From: Lentimicrobiaceae bacterium
GTDB lineage: Bacteria; Bacteroidota; Bacteroidia; Bacteroidales; F082
Direction: 5' to 3'
Length of the DNA: 64,000 bases
Assembly (NCBI GenBank): GCA_015061315.1
Contig: SUWV01000005.1
Coordinates: 1-64,000 of the forward strand
Positions within the stretch are counted from its first letter, which is position 1, and every line of letters starts with the position of its first letter. Of the stretch, positions 35,060 through 44,518 are shown one piece after another. A model generated the notes under the pieces. That model did no database searches. It saw only the letters and a program-made list of their open reading frames with translations, and was not told the origin of the DNA. The position numbers were made by a program, and so were the translations under genes.

Positions 35060-35147
35060 AACAAATGTCAGCACTTCGTTGTTCATCGTTTTTTATTTGA
35101 AAAAAAATCGTATTTTTACCACCCGAATTTTTTATGTAAACGGATAT

Positions 35148-36668
35148 ATGAAAGCTAGGATTATTGGATTGTTTTTGTTGTTTGAAGCCTTGTTTATGCT
35201 GATAACATCATTAGTAGCTCTGTTCTATTTCTACAGATGTGGCGATGGTGATGTCCTCGCATTGACAGTCTCAACGATCATTACTGCCATTTCTGGTTTT
35301 ATTTTAATATCTGCAGGAAGAAAGTCTGGTAAGTCAAACCGACAGGAGATAGAAAATTTTGAAGTTAAAGATTCTTTCGTTATAGTTACAATAACCTGGT
35401 TTTTATTTGCCTTATTCGGAATGTTGCCGTTCCTTCTTAATGGTACAGTAGATTCTGTTACCGATGCTTTCTTTGAAGCTATGTCGGGTTTTACTACAAC
35501 GGGAGCGACGCTTTTGAATAACATCGATGAGCAGCCTCATGGTATATTATTCTGGAGAAGTATGATGCAATGGTTGGGTGGCTTGGGTATCATCGTCTTG
35601 TTCCTCGCCGTAATGCCAGCCTTGAATCGTAACTCTAATAAAGTCATGATGTTCTCTGCAGAGATGTCGGGAATAGGTGTGAAAAAACTTCATCCTAAAA
35701 TGATGATGACTGCACGCAAACTTTTGGGAATATATGTGATACTTACAATATTATGTGCTTTCATGTATGGACTCGGTCCTATGAGTATTTTCGATGCTAT
35801 CTGTCATGCTATGACAACATTGTCGAGTGGTGGCTTTAGTACTCATCAATCTAGTATCAGTTATTTTAACTCTTCTTACGTAGAGTATGTGGCTTCGATT
35901 TTTATGTTCGCTTCGGGTGTCAACTTCTCACTTTACTATTTCCTCTTTACAGGTCAATGGAAATTGTTTAGAGAAAACGAAGAACTAAGATGGTATTTAG
36001 GCGCTGTCATACTCATGATGTCGATATTCATAGCTTTGTTCTATTTTGCTCCTGAAGTAAATACGGTTTTGACTAAAGAAGAATCTTATCCCGTCGGCTT
36101 TGAAAACAGATTCAGAACCTCTCTGTTCCATGTCACCTCAATCATAACATCTACAGGCTTCCAAGCTACTGACTACGACTACGATTTATGGGGCGGATTG
36201 TTCCTTATCCCTACTTTTATCATGATGGCGAGTGGCGCATGTGCGGGTTCTACAAGTGGCGGTATTAAAATTATCAGAGAGATTATCTCTATAAAATCTA
36301 TTAACAATATCTTCAGAAGATTGCTTCACCCTAATGCTTTGTTTAGCGTCAAAGTGTCTAATGAGGTCATCGATGATGATAAAACAAGAAGAGTAATCAA
36401 TTTCTTGATAATTTTTATCTTGCTTTATGTGTTGGGTGTGCTGTTTTTTATTGTCAGTGGCAGCCCTTTGGAAGAGGCTATGTTTAACTGTATCTCAGCC
36501 TTGGGAAATAGCGGGCCAGGAACAGGTAGCACCGGACCTTCAGCGTCTTTCTCCGAAATGTCGGATATGGGCAAATGGACAATGTCGATATTGATGTTGG
36601 TAGGTCGTCTCGAAATATACACCGTACTCGTGACAGTCCTCGTTATCTTCCGCGGTAAAAAATATTAA
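35148..36668 (+). CDS. trkH: TrkH/KtrB-type potassium uptake channel subunit
   Basis: A 506-residue inner-membrane K+ translocator with four pore repeats. The selectivity-filter Gly segments are visible: SGFTTTGAT, TLSSGGFST, ITSTGFQATD and SALGNSGPGTG. The ATG at 35148 (MKARIIGLF) is preferred to 35079 because the extra N-terminal stretch overlaps a -7-like box and does not fit the family. The regulatory NAD/ATP-binding subunit (TrkA/KtrA) is not next to it, so it must lie elsewhere. Function: turgor and potassium homeostasis. Confidence 0.92.
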   Translation: MKARIIGLFLLFEALFMLITSLVALFYFYRCGDGDVLALTVSTIITAISGFILISAGRKSGKSNRQEIENFEVKDSFVIVTITWFLFALFGMLPFLLNGTVDSVTDAFFEAMSGFTTTGATLLNNIDEQPHGILFWRSMMQWLGGLGIIVLFLAVMPALNRNSNKVMMFSAEMSGIGVKKLHPKMMMTARKLLGIYVILTILCAFMYGLGPMSIFDAICHAMTTLSSGGFSTHQSSISYFNSSYVEYVASIFMFASGVNFSLYYFLFTGQWKLFRENEELRWYLGAVILMMSIFIALFYFAPEVNTVLTKEESYPVGFENRFRTSLFHVTSIITSTGFQATDYDYDLWGGLFLIPTFIMMASGACAGSTSGGIKIIREIISIKSINNIFRRLLHPNALFSVKVSNEVIDDDKTRRVINFLIIFILLYVLGVLFFIVSGSPLEEAMFNCISALGNSGPGTGSTGPSASFSEMSDMGKWTMSILMLVGRLEIYTVLVTVLVIFRGKKY

Positions 36669-36726
36669 ACATTGATATTTTTTCTTCATTTAGTGATTTT
36701 TTTACAGAGATACCGATAACTTATTC

Positions 36727-36734
36727 TATCTTTG
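36727..36734 (+). promoter_or_regulatory. -7 box of the LytS-like kinase gene
   Basis: TATCTTTG, 22 bases before the start codon at 36756, in the gap after trkH. It implies an independent transcript for the two-component pair. Confidence 0.65.
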
Positions 36735-36755
36735 TGAAAAATCATAATATCAATA

Positions 36756-37838
36756 ATGAAAGATAATTTCAAGTTGTTTACGTTAATAAAAGAGAACTGG
36801 AAGCTAATAGCCGCCTGGATCGCTGTATTTTTGTTTTTCTTTCTGTCGTTCTGGGCTGGTTGGGCAGTCTCCTTCTCTCATGCTCTTTTGCTTACGATAT
36901 GCCTTTTGCTTGCAAGTAAAATAGAATCAAAATATATTATCCGATTGTTGAAATGTGGTAATATTTTCCTCTTCTTTGTTGTCAATGTCTTTTTTGTATT
37001 GATAATGTCATCGCTGACAACATATTTAGAGTCGTATATGTTGATTATTATGAGTAAACATTTTTCTATCAGTACGCCTCAACTTGACGGAGCTAAATTT
37101 TTTATCTTTCCTTTGCTGATAAGAATGGTGTTGTTTACGGCTACTGTCGCCATATCCGTTATCTCAGCTATGCAACGTACTGAAAGAGAAAACCAAAGAG
37201 TTACCAACGAACTTAAAAGCGAGAAACTTGATATGGAGTTGCGTCTGCTTAAATCTCAGATGACACCTCATTTCCTCTTTAATGCCTTGAATAATATTTA
37301 TTCTCTCGTTTATACTAAAGATGAAAATGCTCCTCAAAGTGTCTTGAAACTTTCTGATATGATGCGTTATGTTATGGTCGATTGTCAGGGCGATGAGATT
37401 TCTTTGGACAAAGAGGTGAAATATATTGACGCATTTATTGATTTTCAACAGATGGGCATGGAGAATAACTCGAATGTGATCTTTGAGAAAAACATCAAAA
37501 ACCATAACTTTATGATTCCTCCTATGATACTTCAGCCTTTGGTAGAAAATAGCTTTAAACATAGCCGCGTTGTAAATGACCCTAACGGCTTCGTCCATTT
37601 TTATTTGCTTCAAGAGAATAACGACTTGATATTCATAGCGCGAAATTCTATTAAGGAAATGTCGGTTTCTATAGCCGATGAAAATAAAAAGCCTCGCTCT
37701 GGAATAGGATTGGAGAATGTTAAAAATAGATTGGAATTGTATTACCTAAACAAATATTTTTTTGAGGCAAAACAAGAAGGTAGCACTTATGTGGTGACAA
37801 TAAAAATAGGAGATATAATAAATGAAAAGAAAGTTTAA
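36756..37838 (+). CDS. LytS/YehU-type sensor histidine kinase
   Basis: A 360-residue kinase with four predicted membrane segments (about 17-150), a short coiled stretch, and a His_kinase (PF06580-type) domain with the phospho-acceptor block SQMTPHFLFNALNNIYSL (His near 172). The ATPase part has MILQPLVENSFKH and SGIGLENVKNRL. It overlaps the regulator gene by 17 bases, so the two are translated as a pair. Such kinases often sense peptides, pyruvate or membrane state; signal here unknown. Confidence 0.92.
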   Translation: MKDNFKLFTLIKENWKLIAAWIAVFLFFFLSFWAGWAVSFSHALLLTICLLLASKIESKYIIRLLKCGNIFLFFVVNVFFVLIMSSLTTYLESYMLIIMSKHFSISTPQLDGAKFFIFPLLIRMVLFTATVAISVISAMQRTERENQRVTNELKSEKLDMELRLLKSQMTPHFLFNALNNIYSLVYTKDENAPQSVLKLSDMMRYVMVDCQGDEISLDKEVKYIDAFIDFQQMGMENNSNVIFEKNIKNHNFMIPPMILQPLVENSFKHSRVVNDPNGFVHFYLLQENNDLIFIARNSIKEMSVSIADENKKPRSGIGLENVKNRLELYYLNKYFFEAKQEGSTYVVTIKIGDIINEKKV

Positions 37839-38514
37839 TGTCCTCATCGTCGATGATGAGTTTCTCGCGAGAAAGCTGTTGTCGGAATATGTTTCTAAAG
37901 TCGATTTCCTTCAACTCATTGACACATGCTCTGATGCGACTAAGGCTATGGAAGTTATTAATGAAGAACATATTGATATTCTTTTGCTTGATATTCAGAT
38001 GCCTGACATTTCCGGCATGGAAATGCTGAAATTGATGAATAATAAACCAGCCGTTATTCTCACTACTGCATATTCCGAATATGCCGTCGATGCCTTCGCT
38101 CTCGGCGTAGTCGATTATCTCCTGAAACCTTTCGACTATGCTCGCTTCCTGCAAGCTGTCAATAAGGCTGTAAACACGATTTCTACCGACACTCAGTCTG
38201 ATGCCGTCAACGATTATTTGATGGTAAAAGCTGATTATAAATTATATAAGGTGAATTTCGATGATCTGCTTTTTATTGAAGGCCAGCATGAATACGTCAC
38301 TTTTCATACAAAGACAAAACGTATAACAGCTTTATACTCACTGAAAAATTTGGAAGATACACTGCCTAAAGACAGATTTGTGCGTACTCATAAGTCGTTT
38401 ATTGTGTCTATAAAAAATATAGAAGATATTGACAAGGTGAATGTTACCGTCGCTGGTAATAAAATACCTGTCGGCGCAAGCTACAGAGAAGCCTTGATTG
38501 AGAGACTGTCGTAA
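37822..38514 (+). CDS. LytTR-family response regulator
   Basis: A 230-residue regulator: receiver domain with acidic pair in VDDEFLA and phospho-acceptor Asp in ILLLDIQMPD (about 57), then a LytTR DNA-binding domain (about 125-228) with FIEGQHEYVTFHT and RTHKSFIVSIKNIE. LytTR proteins bind direct repeats upstream of target genes. It partners the kinase at 36756. Target genes are not evident; neighbours are trkH upstream and a membrane-stress operon (convergent) downstream. Confidence 0.93.
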   Translation: MKRKFNVLIVDDEFLARKLLSEYVSKVDFLQLIDTCSDATKAMEVINEEHIDILLLDIQMPDISGMEMLKLMNNKPAVILTTAYSEYAVDAFALGVVDYLLKPFDYARFLQAVNKAVNTISTDTQSDAVNDYLMVKADYKLYKVNFDDLLFIEGQHEYVTFHTKTKRITALYSLKNLEDTLPKDRFVRTHKSFIVSIKNIEDIDKVNVTVAGNKIPVGASYREALIERLS

Positions 38515-38604
38515 AGGGTTAAAGGGTTAAAGGATTAAAGGGTTAAAGGGTTAAAGGATTTCTATACCACCTTTACCACCTTTACTCCTTTACCACCTTT
38601 ACCT
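38515..38604. repeat. paired AAAGGGTT and ACCTTTACC arrays
   Basis: Six or so AAAGGGTT/AAAGGATT octamers (38515-38559) are followed by CCACCTTTA nonamers (38566-38604). The two arrays are roughly complementary (AAAGG with CCTTT), so a long imperfect stem can form between the convergent regulator and channel genes, perhaps as a two-way terminator. Confidence 0.7.
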
Positions 38605-38609
38605 CCTTT

Positions 38610-39881
38610 TCATATCTCCAAAACATGAACCTTCTCCAAGGTGTTGCTTGATGGTCGTTGGTAGATTTTTAAGTCGAACATTGTGACGACAGCGAAGACA
38701 TGGTCGAAAATATCACTTTGAATATTCTCATACGAAATCCATTCTTTGTTAGAACTGAAAGCGTAGATCTGAATAGGAATACCGTATTCTGTAGGAGCTA
38801 ACTGTCTGACCATAAATGTCATATCTTTGTTGATATAAGGACAATCTTTTATATATTCATGAAGATATGCTCTGAAAATACCAATATTAGTCTGTCTCCT
38901 GCCATTGACTAAGTTAGAGTCGTCAATTTTATTTTTCTTATTATATTCTTCAATTTCCTTTTCCTTTTCTTCAATATATTTCGTGACGAGTTGAAATTTT
39001 TTGAAACGCTCTAACATTTCAGGAGTGCAGAACTTAACTGTATCTGCATCAATAACAAAGGAACGTGCTATACGTCTTCCTCCTGAATTTTCCATCCCTC
39101 GCCAGTTTGTGAAAGAGTCGGAAATCAGAGTGTAGGTAGGTATTGTAGTTATTGTCTTGTCCCAATTTTGAACTTTAACAGTGGTAAGTCCTATTTCTAA
39201 TACTTCACCATCGGCTTTGCTTTTTTCCATCACAATCCAGTCTCCTATACGTAGCATGTCATTGACAGTGAGTTGAAGCCCGCCGACAAAACCTAAAATA
39301 GGATCTTTAAAAACTAACATCAATACAGCGGAAAGTGTACCTAATCCTATTAAGATATTAGATAGCTGCTTCTGCGTTAATATTGCTACAACTAACAGTA
39401 AACAAACGAGATAGATTATGATTTTTAGTACTTGTATGAAGCCTTTTATTGGTTTGCTTTTGGATACTTCGTATGTGTCATAAATATCGTTTAAAGTCGA
39501 AAGAACAGCATCTAACACTCTGCTGTAAATAAATACTTCATAAATCTTGGTTACGATGATTATCGTTGATGCGAGTACTGGATATGATGGTAATGCGCTC
39601 GTGGCGAAATTTCTAACGATATAAGCAGGAATAATTAGACATAACCTACTGAAAACGTTGTTCTTCAATAAGATGTCGTCTCTTTGGGAATTAGTCTTTT
39701 TTATGAATACATAAACTGTTTTTTTTACAATATATATAACGATGAGATATACTATGATGGCAATCAGAAAGAGAATTATTACGCTGATTGTCTCGGATAA
39801 AAATCCTGATATTCTTTCGTTTAGTCCGAGTTTTGAGAAGAGCTCGTTTAATAATGTGATGAGTTTTCCAAACATAATCAA
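38610..39881 (-). CDS. MscS-family channel (MscM/YbdG type)
   Basis: A 423-residue mechanosensitive channel. Several N-terminal segments precede the MscS pore helix and beta domain, with GLQLTVNDMLRIGDWI and TTIPTYTLISDSFTNWRGM; these blocks fit the miniconductance YbdG type rather than small MscS. It opens under osmotic downshock to release solutes. It is last in an operon with the lipid kinase (4-base overlap) and the LTA-synthase-like enzyme. The grouping suggests co-control of envelope glycerol-phosphate chemistry and membrane tension. Confidence 0.9.
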   Translation of the reverse strand: MIMFGKLITLLNELFSKLGLNERISGFLSETISVIILFLIAIIVYLIVIYIVKKTVYVFIKKTNSQRDDILLKNNVFSRLCLIIPAYIVRNFATSALPSYPVLASTIIIVTKIYEVFIYSRVLDAVLSTLNDIYDTYEVSKSKPIKGFIQVLKIIIYLVCLLLVVAILTQKQLSNILIGLGTLSAVLMLVFKDPILGFVGGLQLTVNDMLRIGDWIVMEKSKADGEVLEIGLTTVKVQNWDKTITTIPTYTLISDSFTNWRGMENSGGRRIARSFVIDADTVKFCTPEMLERFKKFQLVTKYIEEKEKEIEEYNKKNKIDDSNLVNGRRQTNIGIFRAYLHEYIKDCPYINKDMTFMVRQLAPTEYGIPIQIYAFSSNKEWISYENIQSDIFDHVFAVVTMFDLKIYQRPSSNTLEKVHVLEI

Positions 39882-40765
39882 TTGTTTGCTAATAATATGT
39901 TAAGACTTAATGGATTTATTTCTACTATGATGTCTTTGCTCATAGGCACAGCTTCGCCGTCGATGTTAGCGACTTCGTCTTTTTTACGAGTTACTTGTAT
40001 TTTCTTTGCCTTATAAATATCAATGAAGTTACTCTTGTCGATTTGTTTTGCTAAGAAATATGTCGCTACTATAGGAACTTCTAATATATTCGGTTTTTTG
40101 AAGACACAAACGTCGAGGAGGCCGTCCTGCACGCTGGCTTTAGGAGAAATCTCTGCATTATATCCGAATTGACTTGAATTAGCGAAGGTTACAAAAAATG
40201 GCTTGCATTCTATTGTCGTATTATCGTCTAAAATAAGTGTGTATTCTTTCTGTTTATAATTAGGATATTTCTCCGTGATAAGTTTGGCGTATGTGATAAA
40301 CCCTCTGTTTTCATCTTTGGCAAAATAATCAGCTATAAGTGCATCGAAACCAATGCCGGCGATACTTATAAACGGAATGCCGTTCATGGTGGCAGTGTCT
40401 ATTTTATAAACCTTACCTTTGTTAATCACCTCATTTATATGACGTTCTATCTTGAACGGAAGTTCTAAATGTCGTGCCAATCCATTGCCAGAGCCTAATG
40501 GAACTATAATTAAAATCTGTCTTTTACCAATAAGACATTTTGCAACTTCATTGATAGTGCCATCGCCACCAACAGCAGCAATATAATCGTATTCTTCTTC
40601 TATGGCTTTGACAGCCAACTCGGTAGCATGACCCGCATATTCCGTGAAAACAATGTTATATTCATATTGCTCTTTGTCAATATGTTTATCAACAAGTTTT
40701 GGAAAATTATTCTTGTTATGATGTCCTGAGATAGGATTTATAATAAAAATTATTTTCTTTTTCAT
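39878..40765 (-). CDS. diacylglycerol kinase-family lipid kinase (YegS/DgkB type)
   Basis: A 295-residue soluble lipid kinase. It starts with a NPISGHHNK nucleotide loop (about 10-18), has the catalytic GGDGTINEV (about 64-72) and the PLGSGNGLARHL block. Members phosphorylate diacylglycerol or related lipids with ATP. It overlaps both neighbours by 4 bases, so the operon is tightly coupled. With an LTA-synthase-like enzyme upstream, which releases diacylglycerol when it cleaves phosphatidylglycerol, this kinase could recycle the lipid product. Substrate by inference. Confidence 0.9.
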   Translation of the reverse strand: MKKKIIFIINPISGHHNKNNFPKLVDKHIDKEQYEYNIVFTEYAGHATELAVKAIEEEYDYIAAVGGDGTINEVAKCLIGKRQILIIVPLGSGNGLARHLELPFKIERHINEVINKGKVYKIDTATMNGIPFISIAGIGFDALIADYFAKDENRGFITYAKLITEKYPNYKQKEYTLILDDNTTIECKPFFVTFANSSQFGYNAEISPKASVQDGLLDVCVFKKPNILEVPIVATYFLAKQIDKSNFIDIYKAKKIQVTRKKDEVANIDGEAVPMSKDIIVEINPLSLNILLANN

Positions 40766-42690
40766 TCTGTATAATATAACTTGTTATTAATCATTCTGTT
40801 GTTGTATTGTTGTAACCTTAGTTTAAACTGTTCGTTTAATTCATTCCATTCCGTTGAATTATTGTTGTATATATTGTTTCTCAATAGTTTATCATTTTTA
40901 ATATCATATATTCTTTGTATATTGTTACCATCTGATTGTAAAAGGTATCTTCCATCAGAGAATGAATATACATTATTAATATAGTTGATATACGTTTGTT
41001 CTTGTATGCTGTCAAATAGATTTCTGCCAAAACTAAATACCTTATCATCGATATTTAGTGCGCTTAATATTGAAATGCCAATGTCAGTATGTTGTGCTAT
41101 CTCATCAACTTCTTTTGTTTCAATGATTTGAGGTGCGAAGAATGCTATCGGAACTCTGTATGTCCCGTATATGTTTTTATATTCTTCATGTTTATGTTCC
41201 GGATTGACATGATCTGCCGTTATGACAAAAATTGTATTTTCAAACCATTCATAATCAGCGACTGTAGCGAAGAAATTTTTTAAAGAATAATCTACATAAC
41301 TTACGGTCTTTTCAAAAGGAGTAGTATCTGTTGTGTCCTTGATTATGTAATAGTCTGGTAATGAATAAGGATGATGCGACGACAATGTAAATATTGTGGC
41401 GGCGAAAGGTCCTTCGAACTTATCTAATTCTTTGGCGGCAAATTGTAAGAACTCATTGTCGTAAATTCCCCATGTCCCATCGAAGTCTTTATCGTTGTTA
41501 TATTCGTTTCTTCCATAATAATTATCAAAACCACTTGATTTTGAGGTGATATTGAAGCTCATTGTGCCATTGTTGCCGCCGTGGAAAAAGGCTGTTGTGT
41601 AGCCTTTGTCTTTTAATGTTTTGCCGAAACCATCAAGTCTGTTTATCGCGTAGCGTGACGAAGGATAATCGGTCGACATAAGTGATGGCAAGCCACATAG
41701 AATCGAAGGGAGCGCTTCTATTGAACGCCGCCCGTTGGCTAATCCATTGAACGTCAGACTTTCATTAAGTAACGAGTCTAAAAACGGAGTTAAGCTTTTT
41801 TCGTAATTATCATTATAATATCCTATCATTTCTTGTCCAAAACTTTCCAAAATTATCAACACTAAATTACAATCTTTTGTTTCATTTTTAATGAATCTGT
41901 TGGCTGTTAATTTGTTATGCGTTGGACTATATAACGAATCTATTATAGCATCGTCATAAAAATCTATTTTCTTTAGCTCTGCAGATGAGGCGCTCATCAG
42001 AATACTGAATGGAGTGTTGATGACCATAGGTGTGTTCTTTGCACTCGTATATTCAGTGGCTGTAAGTAAATTTATTGGCTTTAATTGAAAGCCGCCTCTT
42101 ATGCCGATGATGGACATTACTATCAGTAATGCTAAGCTAACAGATTGATTTATATACCATGATTTCTTTTTGTATGAATGTGTCTCTTTTAATTTTGTCT
42201 TCTTTGTAATAAAGATTATTATAAAGAAGAATATGAAGAATATCAAGAACATATACCAAAAATCACTTACGAAACTCATTATCAGGCTTGCTTGGTTTTC
42301 ATCACTTCCTTTAATGAATGTAAACAATTCTGATGTCATTCTTTTGTCGAGATAGCGATAGTAAATTACGTCAATAAGATTTAAAGCTATTGCTATTGAG
42401 TTACTTATGATAAAGATGCAGTCAATGACCTTTTTGTAATTGTTCTTATATTTTATTTTTAAAGGAATGCCGTATCCAATAATAAGTGGTATGTTAAAAA
42501 TTATTAAGGTATGAATGTCGAATCTGAATCCACATACATATAACTTAATAAGTTCCTTTACACTTAAATCATCAAAACTATTTGTGTTGAATAAATATAT
42601 CAACCATCTACTGAACGAAAGAAGTAATAGTATGATACATAATCTTATAAGTATCATTTTCCATAAAATTACTTCCTTGTTTTTTAACAT
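40762..42690 (-). CDS. LTA-synthase-family (sulfatase-fold) membrane transferase
   Basis: A 642-residue inner-membrane enzyme: five N-terminal membrane segments (to about 210) and an outer alkaline-phosphatase/sulfatase-fold domain. Metal-site residues are suggested by LVLILESFGQE, a central HGGN and VITADHVN. The nucleophile region reads ANGRRSIEALPSIL, with Ser where LtaS has Thr. In Gram-negative bacteria relatives transfer glycerol- or ethanolamine-phosphate to glycans or lipids. Operon with lipid kinase and channel. Promoter box TATCTTTG at 42724-42731. Exact product unknown. Confidence 0.85.
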   Translation of the reverse strand: MLKNKEVILWKMILIRLCIILLLLSFSRWLIYLFNTNSFDDLSVKELIKLYVCGFRFDIHTLIIFNIPLIIGYGIPLKIKYKNNYKKVIDCIFIISNSIAIALNLIDVIYYRYLDKRMTSELFTFIKGSDENQASLIMSFVSDFWYMFLIFFIFFFIIIFITKKTKLKETHSYKKKSWYINQSVSLALLIVMSIIGIRGGFQLKPINLLTATEYTSAKNTPMVINTPFSILMSASSAELKKIDFYDDAIIDSLYSPTHNKLTANRFIKNETKDCNLVLIILESFGQEMIGYYNDNYEKSLTPFLDSLLNESLTFNGLANGRRSIEALPSILCGLPSLMSTDYPSSRYAINRLDGFGKTLKDKGYTTAFFHGGNNGTMSFNITSKSSGFDNYYGRNEYNNDKDFDGTWGIYDNEFLQFAAKELDKFEGPFAATIFTLSSHHPYSLPDYYIIKDTTDTTPFEKTVSYVDYSLKNFFATVADYEWFENTIFVITADHVNPEHKHEEYKNIYGTYRVPIAFFAPQIIETKEVDEIAQHTDIGISILSALNIDDKVFSFGRNLFDSIQEQTYINYINNVYSFSDGRYLLQSDGNNIQRIYDIKNDKLLRNNIYNNNSTEWNELNEQFKLRLQQYNNRMINNKLYYTE

Positions 42691-42723
42691 TTTGAATACG
42701 AAAATTTAACGAAATATAATACG

Positions 42724-42731
42724 CAAAGATA
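42724..42731 (-). promoter_or_regulatory. -7 box of the LTA-synthase-like operon
   Basis: TATCTTTG on the minus strand, 33 bases before the start at 42690. The divergent M23 gene has its own box at 42776-42783, so the gap holds back-to-back promoters. Confidence 0.65.
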
Positions 42732-42775
42732 ATAAAATAAAGTTGGATATTGTCTGTTAAAAGTGAATTTATTAT

Positions 42776-42783
42776 TAAATTTG
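42776..42783 (+). promoter_or_regulatory. -7 box of the M23 peptidase gene
   Basis: TAAATTTG, 25 bases before the ATG at 42809. Confidence 0.6.
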
Positions 42784-42808
42784 TAGAAATAATGTTTAAC
42801 TGTAATTT

Positions 42809-44518
42809 ATGGTAAAAATGAGATATATAACACTGATAATCATTATATTGTTTTCTAACTACATATTTTCGCAGAATGAGTCTTTTCCTCAATATCCTAA
42901 TCCTGTGAAAATTCCTATTTCTCTTTCTGCTACCTTTGCTGAACTCAGAGCTAATGCTTTTCATGCTGGTGTCGATATAAGGACGCAAGGTGTTGAAGGT
43001 CACGAGGTTTTTGCTGTGGCTGATGGTTATGTTAGTAGGATAGGAGTGTCGCCTTACGGTTATGGTAAAGTGCTTTATATAACTCATAATGATGGTTTTA
43101 CTTCTGTTTATGCTCATCTGTCAAAATTTAATAAGTCAATTACGAAATTCGTTAAAGAAAAACAATATGAGGAAAAATCATTCACTCAGAATATCATCTT
43201 AAAAGAAAATCAATTTCCTATTAAACGTGGTGATTTCCTTGGTTTTACTGGTAATAGTGGCAGTTCTGGCGGACCGCATCTTCATTATGAAATTCGTTAT
43301 ACTAATACTCAGGAACCTGTGAACCCTCTTTATTTTGGTTTGAAAGTCAAAGATACCAAAAAGCCTTCTATCAAAGGTTTTGCGATTTACCCTTTGGAAA
43401 ATTCAATCGTTAATAATCAGGATTCGCCTCTTTATCTTGAGGTTATAAATGATAATGCGAATTACATTCTTGAAGATAAGATGTTTGAAGTTAATGGCGA
43501 TATTGCTTTTGGTATTAATGTATATGATCAGGCTGATGGCTCAAATAACAAAAACGGTCCTTATTCAATAGAGTTATTTGCAAATGATAGGTTGATATTC
43601 AGTATTTTATCTGATAAATATTCTTATTCTGAAACGCGTTACATCAATAGTTTGATTGATTATCCTTACTATATTAATAATAATGAACGTTTTATAAGAA
43701 CTGAAATAGACGAGTTTAATAAACTGAAATTATATGATAAAAGAGATGGTGTTGTCTCAGTAAATCAGGGAGATACGATAGATCTTAAATATGTTATTAA
43801 AGACTATAGTAATAACATTTCGGTTTTGAATTTTACATTGATAGGTGTAGAAAAAACAGATGTCATTCAGTGTGATTATACTTCTCCTTTGAGCTATAAT
43901 ATTATTGACGGAAAATCTCTTGATATTGATTTAGACGGATTTAACGTTAAGATTCCAGACTTTGCATTTTATCGTGATGTAACATTATTGATTTCTAAGA
44001 TAGATAGCATTGATAATGTTTTTTCTAATTATGCGTATCAGATTGGTAATGAAGAAATAGCTTTACATAAAAGAATTTCAATCTCAATTAAACCTAAAGA
44101 TGAGTATATCGATGACACATTATTGTATGTTGCACGGCTTGGTAAAGACGGAGAGTTAATATACGTTGGTAATAAATATAATGGTGAATATATTGAGGCG
44201 AATACCAATGTCTTAGGAATATATCTCATAGCAAAAGATTCTGTATCACCGTCAATAACACCTGTCAATTTTAACTCAAATTCTTCTATTACAGATAATT
44301 GGTCGTTACGAGTTGAGATTGAAGACAAGGAAACAGGAGTTTGTAGATACGATATGTATGTTAATGACGATTGGGTTCTTGCAGATTATGATGCAAAAAA
44401 CAATTTATTGGTATATCAAATAGACCATCATATAAAACAAGGAAATAACACCTTGAAGATTGTTGTTTCTGATATGCTTGGTAATGAGACAGTTTATACT
44501 ACCGTTCTTCATAGATAG
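42809..44518 (+). CDS. M23-family (LytM-type) metallopeptidase
   Basis: A 569-residue secreted protein, signal peptide cut near residue 21 (FSQ). The M23 domain (about 40-180) has zinc ligands H52 and D56 in HAGVDI, H103 in YAHL, and H157/H159 in HLH, so the endopeptidase site looks complete. The long C-terminal part has beta-sandwich-like segments, probably binding or scaffold modules. M23 enzymes cut peptidoglycan cross-links. A second ATG at 42818 is an alternative start. Its last 20 bases overlap the end of the convergent gene. Confidence 0.88.
   Translation: MVKMRYITLIIIILFSNYIFSQNESFPQYPNPVKIPISLSATFAELRANAFHAGVDIRTQGVEGHEVFAVADGYVSRIGVSPYGYGKVLYITHNDGFTSVYAHLSKFNKSITKFVKEKQYEEKSFTQNIILKENQFPIKRGDFLGFTGNSGSSGGPHLHYEIRYTNTQEPVNPLYFGLKVKDTKKPSIKGFAIYPLENSIVNNQDSPLYLEVINDNANYILEDKMFEVNGDIAFGINVYDQADGSNNKNGPYSIELFANDRLIFSILSDKYSYSETRYINSLIDYPYYINNNERFIRTEIDEFNKLKLYDKRDGVVSVNQGDTIDLKYVIKDYSNNISVLNFTLIGVEKTDVIQCDYTSPLSYNIIDGKSLDIDLDGFNVKIPDFAFYRDVTLLISKIDSIDNVFSNYAYQIGNEEIALHKRISISIKPKDEYIDDTLLYVARLGKDGELIYVGNKYNGEYIEANTNVLGIYLIAKDSVSPSITPVNFNSNSSITDNWSLRVEIEDKETGVCRYDMYVNDDWVLADYDAKNNLLVYQIDHHIKQGNNTLKIVVSDMLGNETVYTTVLHR

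Noticed and set aside
34990..35147. Known riboswitch in the trkH leader
   Set aside because: No recognised riboswitch core; only a small hairpin is visible.
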